Shown here one piece after another: positions 1 through 7,778 of a stretch of 36,310 bases of DNA. A model generated the notes under the pieces. The model did no database searches, had not been told where the DNA came from, and saw only the letters and a list, made by a program, of their open reading frames with translations. Position 1 is the first letter of the stretch, and every line of letters begins with the position of its first letter. Made by a program: the position numbers and the translations under genes. Source of the DNA: Acidobacteriota bacterium (lineage in GTDB: Bacteria; Acidobacteriota; Thermoanaerobaculia; Thermoanaerobaculales; Thermoanaerobaculaceae); NCBI GenBank assembly GCA_016213675.1, contig JACQZW010000005.1, positions 1-36,310 of the forward strand, given 5' to 3'.

Positions 1-2010
1 CCCGCGGCGGCGCCGCGCCCGGCGGACCCGGCCGTCCGGCAGACGCTCTCGGCGCCGCGCCTGGTCTTCCCCGGCGAGCGCTTCGACGCGCGGGTCCTGC
101 TGACCTCCGCGCGCCCGGGCCCGGTCGTCGTCGACTTCTTCCGCAACGACGTCCTCGATCAGAGCCGGTCGGCGACCCTCGCCCCCGGGGTGGAGCAGGA
201 GGAAGCGTTCCCGCTGACCGCACCCCCCGCCGGCCCCCTGCGCCTGCGCACGCAGGTGCGGCGCGACGATGGTGCCGCGTCCCCCGCGGGGGAGGCGCGC
301 CTCGCGGTGGTCGAAGTGGCCCCGCCGCTCGCGGTGGAGTACGTGGCCGGATCCCCGGAGGAGGCCGCGCCCCTCCCCGCGATCCTCCGGCGCGCCGGCA
401 TGCGGGTCGCCGCGCTGGACCCCGACGGCTGGCTGCGGGCCGCGGGCACCCGCCCCGGCGTGATCGTCCTCGACGACGTCCCGGTCGAAGCGCTCGGCGA
501 GGAGGGGATGGCGCGGCTCGAGCAGCGGGTCCGCGCCGGCGCCGGGCTGCTCGTCGTCGGGGGGGTGCGCGGCTTCGGGTCGGGCGAGTACCGCGGCACG
601 CAGCTCGAGCGCATCCTCCCCGCCACCGCGGGCCCGCCCCCCGGGGGGCCGGACGCGGACGTGGGGCTCGCGATCGTGCTCGACGCCTCGCTCTCGATGT
701 TCTTCCGGGGGCGCGGGGCGAGCGACGCGAGCGGGAGCCCGCGCAAGATCGAGGTCGCGCGCCTCGCGGTCCTCGAGGTCGTCCGCGCCCTCCGCCCCAA
801 CGACCGGATCGGGCTGCTGGCGAGCAACGACCGGCTGACCTGGATCCGGCGGCCGGCCCTGCTCGACGACCGGGAGGCCTTCGAGGCGCGCGTGGCGTCC
901 CTCGGCGTGATCGGCGGCGGCATCAACTTCTACTCCTCGATCCGGGAGGCCGCCGAGTCGCTCCGCGAGCAGCCGACGCGGCTGCGCCACGTGATGGTGG
1001 TCGCTGACGCCGACGACGTCGACCAGCTCGAGATCCTAGACGAGGGGCGCAGCGAGGAGCTCGTCCGCACGATGGCGGGGGAGGGGGTCACGCTCTCGAT
1101 CTTCGCGATCGGCTACCCGAGCGACAAGGACGTCCTCTTCCTCAAGCGGATGACGAGCCTCGGGCGCGGCGACTTCTACCTCGTCCCCGACCTCGGGAAC
1201 CTCCCGCGCTTCTTCCGGGCGGAGTACCAGCGCCGCACGGGAGAGTGGTTCCGGGAGGGCGAGTTCGTGCCGCTCGTGCGGGACTTCAACCCGCTGCTCC
1301 GGGGGCTCGACCCGGCGGCCCTCCCGGCGTTCGGGGGGCTGAGCCTCGTCGCCGCGAAGACGGGGGCCGAGGAGATCCTCATCGACCCCGCCGGGGCGCC
1401 GGTGCTCGCCCTCTGGGGCTACGGCCGCGGGAGGGCGGCCGTCTTCTCCCCGGACAGCGGCGGGCGCTGGGCGGCGGGGTGGGCCGGGTGGGGCGAGGCG
1501 GAGCGCTTCTGGTCCCAGACGCTGCAGGCCCTCGCCGCCGCGCCCGAGCCGCCCGCCGTCGAGCTGCGCGCCGAGGCCGACCGCCGGGGCGGGTTCGCTC
1601 GCTTCACCCTCCGCGGGGGGAGCGGGGCCGCCCTGCCGGCCGGGCCGGCGAGCGTCTCGTTCGAGGGCGGGGCGCCGCAGCCCCTCCTCCGGCGCGGAGT
1701 CGAGCGCTTCGAGGCGCCCCTGCCTCCCGCGGAGAGGGAGCCGGCCGCCTTCACGGTCGCCGGTCCCTGGGCGCCCGCCGGTGCCGCGGCCCTCCTCGCG
1801 TCCCCGGTCGACGACGCCGGGCGGGAGGCCGTGCAGGCGCGGGCGGCCCTCGACGCCCTGGTGGCGGGGAGCGGCGGCGCGTGGCTCGATCGGGCCGGCG
1901 ACCTCGAGCGGCACGTGGGTTCCCCCCCGGCGAGGCGATTCGACCCGGTCTTCTGGCTCCTCCTCGGGGCGCTGACGGCGCTGGCGGGGGAGATTCTGCT
2001 CAGGGAGTGA
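1..2010 (+). CDS. VWA-domain membrane protein (5' end outside window)
   Basis: The frame is open from base 1 to the TGA at 2008-2010, so 669 residues are visible and the start lies upstream. A GTG at 190 is only an internal codon. The visible part begins with an Ig-like stretch. It continues with a Rossmann-like segment (LLVVGG region, about bases 420-600) resembling the amidotransferase-like fold of BatA-type proteins. A von Willebrand A domain follows, with its metal-site DxSxS motif (DASLS, bases 682-696) and a later conserved Asp/Gly region. The last 20 residues before RE form one hydrophobic membrane helix. Proteins of this build usually sit in the inner membrane with the VWA domain exposed, and often belong to MoxR/Bat-type clusters. 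No catalytic role can be assigned. It ends 61 bases before a palindromic repeat, so it is probably not co-transcribed with the cytochrome genes. Confidence 0.85.
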   Translation, partial: PAAAPRPADPAVRQTLSAPRLVFPGERFDARVLLTSARPGPVVVDFFRNDVLDQSRSATLAPGVEQEEAFPLTAPPAGPLRLRTQVRRDDGAASPAGEARLAVVEVAPPLAVEYVAGSPEEAAPLPAILRRAGMRVAALDPDGWLRAAGTRPGVIVLDDVPVEALGEEGMARLEQRVRAGAGLLVVGGVRGFGSGEYRGTQLERILPATAGPPPGGPDADVGLAIVLDASLSMFFRGRGASDASGSPRKIEVARLAVLEVVRALRPNDRIGLLASNDRLTWIRRPALLDDREAFEARVASLGVIGGGINFYSSIREAAESLREQPTRLRHVMVVADADDVDQLEILDEGRSEELVRTMAGEGVTLSIFAIGYPSDKDVLFLKRMTSLGRGDFYLVPDLGNLPRFFRAEYQRRTGEWFREGEFVPLVRDFNPLLRGLDPAALPAFGGLSLVAAKTGAEEILIDPAGAPVLALWGYGRGRAAVFSPDSGGRWAAGWAGWGEAERFWSQTLQALAAAPEPPAVELRAEADRRGGFARFTLRGGSGAALPAGPASVSFEGGAPQPLLRRGVERFEAPLPPAEREPAAFTVAGPWAPAGAAALLASPVDDAGREAVQARAALDALVAGSGGAWLDRAGDLERHVGSPPARRFDPVFWLLLGALTALAGEILLRE

Positions 2011-2071
2011 CGATCGCGCACGGGTAGGTGAAGGCAAGGGGTAACTGCCCAGGGAGGAGCACCGCAACAGT

Positions 2072-2156
2072 CGTCATTGCGAGGAGTGAAGCGACGTGGC
2101 AATCCGATGCCGTCGGCCCGTTCCTGTCGGATTGCCACGCTGCGCTCGCAATGACG
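2072..2156. repeat. Palindromic dispersed repeat, copy 1
   Basis: Two half-units face each other. The outer arms CGTCATTGCGAG (2072-2083) and CTCGCAATGACG (2145-2156) are perfect complements. The inner arms GTGGCAATCCGA (2096-2107) and TCGGATTGCCAC (2127-2138) are also perfect complements. The element can fold into a long hairpin. The same half-unit occurs in opposite arrangement at 22198-22303. REP-like sequences of this type (cattgcgag...ggcaatc) are widespread in high-GC bacterial genomes and lie between genes. This copy lies between the VWA gene and the next small gene and could act as a terminator or mRNA-end stabiliser. Confidence 0.8.
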
Positions 2157-2211
2157 GCAGTTCTTCGCGCGTTACCAGTGCAGTTACGGCATGGGCAAAG
2201 GAGGGGTGGGG

Positions 2212-2688
2212 ATGAGAGCGTGGATGGTCATGACGGTAGTCGCGGTGTGTCTCCTGCTGGGCAACGCCGGGCTCGCGGGCGCGCAGCCGGCGGCCGCTGC
2301 GCCGGAGGAATTCGTCTTCTACGGTTTGAGATTCGGCATGAGCCCCGAGGAGGTGCGAAAGGTCTACACCCTGAACGCCGCGGGGACGGAAGCGGTCGAG
2401 CCCGGGCACGGCATGCGCTCCCTGCAGCTCACCTTCGACTACCGCAACCGGCTCAGCGAGATCCGCGCCGCCTACGAGCGCCCTGCCGAGGGGCTGCGCG
2501 AGGCGGGGCTGCGACAGGCACTCAAGGAGCGCTTCATCCAGCCGATCCCCGCGCGCTGGCGAACCGTGACGGCGAGCCTCGACGAATCCTTCAACCGCGC
2601 CGCGATCACCCTCGTCCTCGTCTCCCAGCAGATGAGGCAGGAGACGATCGAGCACTTCCGCGACGAGTACCTGAGGGGGATGGAGTGA
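2212..2688 (+). CDS. Small exported protein of unknown function
   Basis: Encodes 158 residues. The ATG at 2212 is chosen because AAAGGAGG (2197-2204) lies 7 bases upstream and a signal peptide starts at once (MRAWMVMTVVAVCLLLGNAG, cleavage near AQPAAAA). An in-frame ATG at 2191 lacks such a site. The mature part begins with a YGLRFGMSPEEV motif. This resembles the short repeat that opens many small periplasmic proteins of unknown function (GLxxGMxxxEV), and the rest reads as an alternating strand/helix domain. There are no cysteines or haem motifs. It stands alone between the palindromic repeat and the sigma-54 promoter region. I do not recognise a function. Confidence 0.8.
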   Translation: MRAWMVMTVVAVCLLLGNAGLAGAQPAAAAPEEFVFYGLRFGMSPEEVRKVYTLNAAGTEAVEPGHGMRSLQLTFDYRNRLSEIRAAYERPAEGLREAGLRQALKERFIQPIPARWRTVTASLDESFNRAAITLVLVSQQMRQETIEHFRDEYLRGME

Positions 2689-2856
2689 GGGGCGGGGGGG
2701 GGTTGGGTGAGATTCCGCAGGAGTGGGGCATCCGCCGCGGCCTGTCCCGGGGGCATCGGTGGATGGCAGGCGTACGGACGGGGACGCGTGCCTGTAACTT
2801 GTTGTTTTTTAAATGCAATATAGATATTTAGAAATCTCACCGGAGCGCGTATTTCA
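2689..2856. other. Non-coding region with AT-rich island upstream of sigma-54 promoter
   Basis: No convincing gene lies here. After a G-rich stretch the composition changes abruptly to an AT-rich island at about 2797-2835 in an otherwise GC-rich window. The island holds a T-run at 2805-2810 and a small inverted repeat AATAT-AG-ATATT (2817-2828). It lies 20-60 bases upstream of the -24 element, where a bending protein such as IHF or an activator could bind. The weak hairpin around 2768-2793 is 11 bases from the T-run, so a terminator is only possible, not supported. Confidence 0.4.
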
Positions 2857-2872
2857 TGGCACTGATGTTGCA
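2857..2872 (+). promoter_or_regulatory. Sigma-54 (RpoN) -24/-12 promoter
   Basis: TGGCAC-TGATG-TTGCA matches the RpoN consensus (TGGCAC-N5-TTGCA). The invariant GG (2858-2859) and GC (2870-2871) are separated by the required 10 bases. The predicted transcription start is about 2883. It reads into the first FN3/NHL gene and 14-haem cytochrome. Transcription would need a bacterial enhancer-binding protein, with a site probably in or upstream of the AT-rich island. Many Geobacter cytochrome genes are RpoN-controlled, which fits. The site overlaps the ATG at 2856, which argues against that codon as a start. Confidence 0.75.
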
Positions 2873-2947
2873 TTCGTTGGGGGGTGCGGAGGGAATGATG
2901 ATCACACGTGAACGGCCGGTTGACAGCCCATGGACGGAAAATTACAC

Positions 2948-3004
2948 TGCCTCCCTGCGTTCGCTGTTCACTAACCGCCCGTACAGCGCGGGCAAAGGGA
3001 GGTA
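2948..3004 (+). promoter_or_regulatory. Leader stem that can mask the Shine-Dalgarno site
   Basis: CCTCCCT (2950-2956) is perfectly complementary to AGGGAGG (2996-3002), the ribosome-binding site of the GTG at 3012. A G·U and a T-A pair extend the stem to 9 bp (2948-2956 with 2996-3004). Inside it GCCCG (2977-2981) pairs with CGGGC (2989-2993) around a 7-base loop. This would hide the start site in the roughly 130-base leader made from the sigma-54 promoter. It does not match a riboswitch class I know. It would be coding rather than leader if translation starts at 2898. Confidence 0.35.
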
Positions 3005-3011
3005 CGAGGCT

Positions 3012-4640
3012 GTGAGAAGAGGAGCAAGGTCCGGTCTTCTGTCCATCGCGGCCGCACTGGTCTGTGCGTTCGCCCTGTTTGCCGGTTCGGCGTCCACGGC
3101 GCTCGCGGTCGACGCGCCCAAGTGGGTTGCCGCCATCTACGTCGAGGGTCAGCGCGCGGTCGGCCTGCGCTGGATCGCGGCCGCCGGGGCGACCGGCTAC
3201 AAGGTTCTCCGCAGCGCGACGGCGGGATCGGGTCACGTCGAAATCGCCGCCCCGGCCCAGCCGCAATACTTCGACAACACCGTCCAGCCGGGAGAGAGCT
3301 ACTTCTACATCCTCCAGGCGGTCGCCGGGGCCGAAGTCAGCCCCAACAGCGACGAGAAGTCGATCACCATCCCGGGAACCAAGAAGGTCGCGACCGTCCC
3401 GCCGGAATGGTCGGCCGTCAAGCCGGACGCCAGCACCGAGTTCGGCAAGACCAACTACCGCGTCGGGCTCGCCTGGAACGCCCCGAAGAGCGGGAAGGCG
3501 ATCGCCTACAACCTCTACCGGAGCGAGACCCCGGGGAAGGACTACCAGAGCCTCGCCTCCTCCGCCGAGACGAGCTACATCGACGCCAAGGTCGAGGTCG
3601 GCAAGACCTACTACTACGTCCTGACCACCCTCGACGACTCCTTCCAGGAGTCCTCCTACTCGCCGGAGCAGAAGGTCACGATCGTCGAGATCAAGAAGGA
3701 AGTCGTCAAGAAGAAGAAGAAGGTCACCGGCGTCCCGCTGCACAGCAAGAAGCTCTTCACGCTCGACAACAATCTCGGTCTCCTCAACCAGCCGCGCGAC
3801 CTCACCGTCGCCGAGAACGGCACGGTCTACGTCGCCGACGGCGCGGGGCACAAGATCGTGGTCTTCGACAAGGACAACCAGTTCGTCGAGCGCTACGGCG
3901 AGCCGGGCCGGGCGGAGGGGCAGCTCGACACCCCGAGCGGGATCATCATCGTCAACGACGACCTCTACGTGACGGACCAGACGAACGGCTTCATCAACAT
4001 CTACCGGCAGGACGGCAAGTGGGTGAAGGCCGTCCAGGCCTATCAGGACCCGAAGCTGAAAAAGGCTCAGCCTTGGGGGATCGCCTTCGACAAGAACCGG
4101 AAGCGCTTCTACGTCGTGGACAGCCTGAACAGCCAGATTCACGTCTACGACGAAGATCTGAAGTTCGAGTTCCTGTTCGGCACGAAGTACGACGACACCG
4201 GGAAGGCGGTCGAGCCGATGGAGCTGAAGTACCCGATCGGGGTCGACGTCAGCAACGACGGCAGCCGGATCGTCGTCGTCGACACCGAAGCTCACGTGAC
4301 CTTCTACGACGACAAGGGGACCAAGCTCGAGCAGGTCGGGGAGCGCGGCGCCGGCGCCGGCACTTTCATGTACCTCAACGGCATGGCCCACGACGCCAAG
4401 ACCGACTGGTTCTTCGCGATCGACAAGACGATCAACACCGCGCAGATCTTCGACGGCAACGGCAACTTCAAGTACATGCTCTCGAGCGAGGACGGGAAGG
4501 GCACCCCGGGGCTTGCGAACCCGAACGGCGGCGAGATCGTCGGCGACAAGCTCTACATCACCGAGAACCTCGCCAAGCGCTACAGCATCCTGCAGCTGCT
4601 CTGGGAGAAGTCGCCCCCGCCGTTCGCGGCGGCGGAGTAG
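3012..4640 (+). CDS. Secreted FN3-FN3-NHL beta-propeller protein 1
   Basis: Encodes 542 residues from a GTG at 3012, preceded by AAAGGGAGG (2994-3002) with 9-base spacing. The signal peptide starts directly (VRRGARSGLLSIAAALVCAF, cleavage near ALA-VDA). Upstream in-frame ATGs exist. The one at 2856 overlaps the promoter. The one at 2898 has a GGAGGG site but would put 38 residues before the signal peptide. Two fibronectin-III-like domains (about 34-122 and 128-225) each carry GYKVLRS/YNLYRSE and GESYFYIL/GKTYYYVL strands. A lysine-rich linker (228-237) follows, then an NHL six-bladed propeller (about 258-535) with repeats such as PRDLTVAENGTVYVADGAG and YPIGVDVSNDG. NHL propellers bind proteins or ligands. 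None of the visible residues indicate an enzyme. It is the first gene after the sigma-54 promoter and precedes a 14-haem cytochrome, as do its two paralogues here. Confidence 0.9.
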   Translation: MRRGARSGLLSIAAALVCAFALFAGSASTALAVDAPKWVAAIYVEGQRAVGLRWIAAAGATGYKVLRSATAGSGHVEIAAPAQPQYFDNTVQPGESYFYILQAVAGAEVSPNSDEKSITIPGTKKVATVPPEWSAVKPDASTEFGKTNYRVGLAWNAPKSGKAIAYNLYRSETPGKDYQSLASSAETSYIDAKVEVGKTYYYVLTTLDDSFQESSYSPEQKVTIVEIKKEVVKKKKKVTGVPLHSKKLFTLDNNLGLLNQPRDLTVAENGTVYVADGAGHKIVVFDKDNQFVERYGEPGRAEGQLDTPSGIIIVNDDLYVTDQTNGFINIYRQDGKWVKAVQAYQDPKLKKAQPWGIAFDKNRKRFYVVDSLNSQIHVYDEDLKFEFLFGTKYDDTGKAVEPMELKYPIGVDVSNDGSRIVVVDTEAHVTFYDDKGTKLEQVGERGAGAGTFMYLNGMAHDAKTDWFFAIDKTINTAQIFDGNGNFKYMLSSEDGKGTPGLANPNGGEIVGDKLYITENLAKRYSILQLLWEKSPPPFAAAE

Positions 4641-4776
4641 GTTTCGGATTCGTCTGAACGCTTCCTGGGGAGGGGGTGATCGAGAGGGGACGAGGGGTCG
4701 AGGCGGTCGGCGGGCATGCCGGCGCGCGGGAAAGGTAGGAAAGGCTGAAAAGGTCTTCAACAGGATGGAGGGTTCG

Positions 4777-7047
4777 ATGAAAAAAGTATTGCTCGTGGCG
4801 ACGATGCTGCTGGCGGCCGGGCTCATGGCCGTGCCGGGGCAGGTCTTCGCGCTCGGCGGACCGCACGCGGCGTATGTCTGCAACAACTGCCACATCCCCC
4901 ACGCCTCCGGCGGCGACCGTCTCTGGGTCGAGGCGCCGACCGGCAATGCCAGTCTTTGGGGAGCCAACAAGATCGGCCAGCTCTGCTACTCCTGCCATGA
5001 CGGGACGCCGCCGGCGTCCAACATGAACGTCTACCTCTACACCGGCAGTTCCGCGCACGGCCCGTTGTACAACGCCATCCCGGCGATGCCCGACGGCCCT
5101 GCCGGCACCGCCGAGGCCGGATCGGTGCGGCTGAACGCCAGCACGCTGCCGTACACCAGCGCCACCAACCCGCTCCAGCAGGGCGGCATCCAGGCGATCC
5201 AGTGCACCTCCTGCCACTTCGTGCACGACAACACCGACGCCGTGCGGCCGTACCTGCGCTCCGGAGCGGCCTCCACGTACCGCGGCGACCTCTGCGAGCG
5301 TTGCCACCGCCGCGGCGAGGTCGACACCGCCGCCGAGCAGGGTGATTCCAACATCGCCGCCTACGTGGGCGGCAACTTCTCGCTCCACCCGATCCAGATC
5401 GCGGTGACCGTCCCGACCCAGGGCGCGAACATGGTCGCGGGCCTGACGCCGTCGGGCGCCGGCGCCCCGAACATGGGCAACGCCGTCCTCGGCGACGCCA
5501 ACGGCGACTACCGCCTCGGCGGCAAGACGCTCGCCGGCGGGGCCACCGGCGTGATGGACTGCACGACCTGCCACGCGGTGCACGGCGACGAGGCCGCCGG
5601 CACGCAGGGCCAGGGCAACTACAAGCTCGCGATCGACAACTTCCCGCTCAACTACACCACCTCGCCGCTCTGCTACGGCTGCCACGAGCTTCCCGTGGTG
5701 ACCGGCGGCGTCGACCACCCGATCGATGCGAACGCCGGCAAGTACGTCGTCAACTTCCCGGCCGACGGCGGCCCGAACCACGGTTCCGCGGTCACCGCCT
5801 GGCCCGCCGGCAACGACGCGGACGGCGACTCCGCGGTCTGCTCGAGCTGCCACGACGCGCACGGCGGCCTCCCGGCCGGCGCGAGCGCCACCCAGGGCAA
5901 CAACATGACCGGCCGCCTCCGCCGGACCCAGGGCAACGCCACCAACTGGTGCTACAGCTGCCACCTGAACGCCTCTCCGGTGAACCACCACTCGCACGAG
6001 GGGAACCTGAACACCGCGGCGCCGAACAGCGACGCCATGACCTCGATCCTCGGCTGCGACGACTGCCACGGCGCTGCCGGCGGGACCTTCGCGCACAACG
6101 GCACGGGCTCCTTCTTCGCGACCCGCGACTTCGGCGCCGGCAACCACGCCGCCAGCGGCGTCTGGTGCAACTACTGCCACTCCATTAACCCGACCGACAT
6201 CATGCAGCCGGTAAACCTGGCCGCGGCCACGACGATGACCGCCATCAACGGCGGCCTCCACACGGACGGGAGCAACAACATCACCCCGATGGGTCACGGC
6301 GTCGACCGCGGCGAGGCCTCGCACGTCCTCGGCACCGACGGCGTCTTCACCTTCGGCGCGGCGGCCGTGGTCGTGACGGCTCCGAAGATCAACGCGTGGG
6401 CGAACGCCTTCGACCCCGAGGCCGGCAGCCTCGACGGCTTTGCCGACAACCTCTCGCGTTACGGGATGGCGGCGGCGACCTCGGTCGCCACGAACGCCTT
6501 CGTCTGCGAGTCCTGCCACAACATCATCGGCAACATCGGCTACGTCGCGGCCGGTAGTGCCGCCACGGAAACCCAGCAGGACGGCGGCTGGGCGAACAAC
6601 CTGCTCCTCGAGAACTACCTGGATGACGGCACCGGCAACCGCGCCGGCGCCGGGGGCGCGACGGTCGGCTCCACCATGTGCATGATGTGCCACTACGGCG
6701 CCACCCAGGGCACGACCGGACCTCCGGGGACGCACCAGATCACCGGCCAGGTCATCACCGCCGCTGAGGACAACGAGCGCGGCACCACCACGCTGATCAC
6801 CGGCGCCGGCTCCTACGCCAACGCCGCCGGCAGCCCGAACACCGCCTCGTACCCGAACACCGACGCGATGGACTGCGACTCCTGCCACCGTCCGCACGAC
6901 GCGGCCCCGGGCGGCACCGCTTCCGCGACGACCGTCACGTACAGCCCGGCCAGCATCACCAAGGGTGTCGACTTCATCCTTGAGGAGGCCGAGGCCGCCG
7001 CCGGCGTCTACTCGCCCGCGCTCTGCGTCAACTGCCACAACTACTAG
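4777..7047 (+). CDS. 14-haem c-type cytochrome 1, exported
   Basis: Encodes 756 residues from the ATG at 4777, with GGAGG at 4767-4771 and an immediate signal peptide (MKKVLLVATMLLAAGLMAVP, cleavage near VFA-LGG). It carries 14 CxxCH motifs: CNNCH, CYSCH, CTSCH, CERCH, CTTCH, CYGCH, CSSCH, CYSCH, CDDCH, CNYCH, CESCH, CMMCH, CDSCH and CVNCH. Many follow the paired pattern CxxCHxxH typical of the doubled-CXXCH cytochromes. The low haem density (one per 54 residues) and Ala/Gly/Asn/Thr-rich chain suggest a surface or extracellular protein rather than a small periplasmic carrier. The C-terminus (CDSCHRPHDA...LCVNCHNY) matches the ends of cytochromes 2 and 3. It lies 136 bases after FN3/NHL protein 1 and ends before a strong terminator. 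A role in extracellular electron transfer is inferred, not shown. Confidence 0.93.
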   Translation: MKKVLLVATMLLAAGLMAVPGQVFALGGPHAAYVCNNCHIPHASGGDRLWVEAPTGNASLWGANKIGQLCYSCHDGTPPASNMNVYLYTGSSAHGPLYNAIPAMPDGPAGTAEAGSVRLNASTLPYTSATNPLQQGGIQAIQCTSCHFVHDNTDAVRPYLRSGAASTYRGDLCERCHRRGEVDTAAEQGDSNIAAYVGGNFSLHPIQIAVTVPTQGANMVAGLTPSGAGAPNMGNAVLGDANGDYRLGGKTLAGGATGVMDCTTCHAVHGDEAAGTQGQGNYKLAIDNFPLNYTTSPLCYGCHELPVVTGGVDHPIDANAGKYVVNFPADGGPNHGSAVTAWPAGNDADGDSAVCSSCHDAHGGLPAGASATQGNNMTGRLRRTQGNATNWCYSCHLNASPVNHHSHEGNLNTAAPNSDAMTSILGCDDCHGAAGGTFAHNGTGSFFATRDFGAGNHAASGVWCNYCHSINPTDIMQPVNLAAATTMTAINGGLHTDGSNNITPMGHGVDRGEASHVLGTDGVFTFGAAAVVVTAPKINAWANAFDPEAGSLDGFADNLSRYGMAAATSVATNAFVCESCHNIIGNIGYVAAGSAATETQQDGGWANNLLLENYLDDGTGNRAGAGGATVGSTMCMMCHYGATQGTTGPPGTHQITGQVITAAEDNERGTTTLITGAGSYANAAGSPNTASYPNTDAMDCDSCHRPHDAAPGGTASATTVTYSPASITKGVDFILEEAEAAAGVYSPALCVNCHNY

Positions 7048-7062
7048 AATCAAAGGAAGCAA

Positions 7063-7097
7063 CCGGTCGGGAAGGGTGCGATCCCCTTCCCGGCCGG
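7063..7097 (+). other. 14-bp hairpin downstream of cytochrome 1
   Basis: Bases 7063-7076 pair with 7084-7097 (core GGGAAGGG/CCCTTCCC, one T·G pair), leaving a 7-base loop. No T-run follows, so it is more likely an mRNA 3'-end stabiliser or the first part of a double terminator with the next hairpin. Confidence 0.6.
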
Positions 7098-7111
7098 GAT
7101 CCGACAGAAGA

Positions 7112-7145
7112 CCGGGGGGGGCCTGCCAGGCCCTCCCCGGATTTT
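7112..7145 (+). terminator. Rho-independent terminator after cytochrome 1
   Basis: A 13-bp GC-rich stem (7112-7124 with 7128-7140, one G·U pair) has a 3-base loop and is followed by ATTTT at 7141-7145. It lies 65 bases after the cytochrome stop and 36 bases before the redoxin start. It should separate, or partly separate, the first FN3/NHL-cytochrome unit from the folding genes downstream. A TATAAT at 7147-7152 lies just after it, but no -35 box is at a proper distance. Confidence 0.7.
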
Positions 7146-7180
7146 GTATAATGGAGTCAAACACGATGAGGGAGGAACGC

Positions 7181-7756
7181 ATGCGCACTTGGAAGACCGC
7201 CCTGGCCTTCGCCGCCGCGATGGGAATGCTCTCCGCGCCGCTCGCGACCGCGCAGACCGCGCCGGCAGCCGCCCCCGCCGCTCCCGCCGCTCCCGCCGCT
7301 CCCGCCGCTCCCGCCGCGAAGGCCTGGGAGATCGGGCAGCCGGCCATCGACTTCACGGTCAAGAACTTCGACACCGGCAAGGACTTCACGCTCGCCTCCG
7401 AGCTGAAGAAGAAGAAGATGCTCTTCGTCTGGATCTCGTCGAGCTGCTCGACCTGCCTCGCGGAGATGAACGAGCTGAAGCTGGCGATGGAGGAGGGGAA
7501 GATCACCGACGCGGCGGTCTACGTCGTCAACATCGACTTCAAGGACGACAACATCAAGAGCTACCGCGAGAATTTCGTGCACAAGGACTTCACGGTGCTC
7601 CACGACCCGAAGTTCGCGTCGGCCCAGAAGTACCGCCTCCGCGCGACCCCCTCGTCGTTGATCGTCGACAAGAAGGGGGACATCTCCTACAAGAGCACGG
7701 GTTTCGAGCCCGGCGGCGTCAAGGAACTCCTCCAGGCCATCGCGGCCGCGAAGTAG
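7181..7756 (+). CDS. Periplasmic TlpA/redoxin-like thioredoxin-fold protein
   Basis: Encodes 191 residues from the ATG at 7181 (GGGAGG site at 7170-7175). A signal peptide (cleavage near ATA-QTA) is followed by an Ala/Pro linker (residues 28-47) and a thioredoxin fold. The active-site motif C89-S-T-C92 sits in the context WISSSCSTCLAEM. A VYVVNID strand follows, with the cis-proline in RATPSS (P157). TlpA-like proteins reduce disulfides in the periplasm and serve cytochrome c maturation by keeping CxxCH cysteines reduced. The Ser before the CxxC and the CSTC dipeptide are not classical ResA/CcmG, so the redox direction is uncertain. It lies between 14-haem cytochrome 1 and two SurA/PpiC-like genes, consistent with a dedicated cytochrome-folding set. 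Confidence 0.85.
   Translation: MRTWKTALAFAAAMGMLSAPLATAQTAPAAAPAAPAAPAAPAAPAAKAWEIGQPAIDFTVKNFDTGKDFTLASELKKKKMLFVWISSSCSTCLAEMNELKLAMEEGKITDAAVYVVNIDFKDDNIKSYRENFVHKDFTVLHDPKFASAQKYRLRATPSSLIVDKKGDISYKSTGFEPGGVKELLQAIAAAK
7277..7315 (+). repeat. 9-bp tandem repeat coding for Ala-Ala-Pro linker
   Basis: The unit GCCGCTCCC is repeated four times perfectly (7277-7312) and followed by a partial unit. It codes for (AAP)n between the signal peptide and the thioredoxin domain. Copy number can be expected to vary by slippage without breaking the frame. Confidence 0.9.
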
Positions 7757-7778
7757 CCAGGCACCGGACGACGGAACG

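Noticed and set aside
2028..2831. Plus-strand frame over the small exported protein
   Set aside because: It starts in the palindromic repeat, has no domain and is in a different frame from the gene with signal peptide and ribosome site.
2884..3011. c-di-GMP (GEMM) riboswitch in the leader of FN3/NHL gene 1
   Set aside because: The conserved GEMM core and tetraloop-receptor bases are not present. Only a simple stem over the ribosome site is visible.
2472..4970. Minus-strand frame of 832 codons opposite FN3/NHL gene 1
   Set aside because: It crosses the sigma-54 promoter region and the well-supported propeller gene, and encodes only repetitive acidic/Val-Arg sequence.
7147..7152. TATAAT box before the redoxin gene as a promoter
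   Set aside because: No -35 element lies 15-19 bases upstream (that region is the terminator stem), so the match is probably chance next to the T-tract.
7277..7315. Short tandem repeat considered as a CRISPR or regulatory array
   Set aside because: The unit is 9 bases without spacers and is simply the coding sequence of an Ala-Ala-Pro linker.
4558..7506. Minus-strand frame of 982 codons opposite cytochrome 1
   Set aside because: Composition is Val/Ala/Gly/Arg-rich and domain-free. It spans a terminator and two real plus-strand genes.
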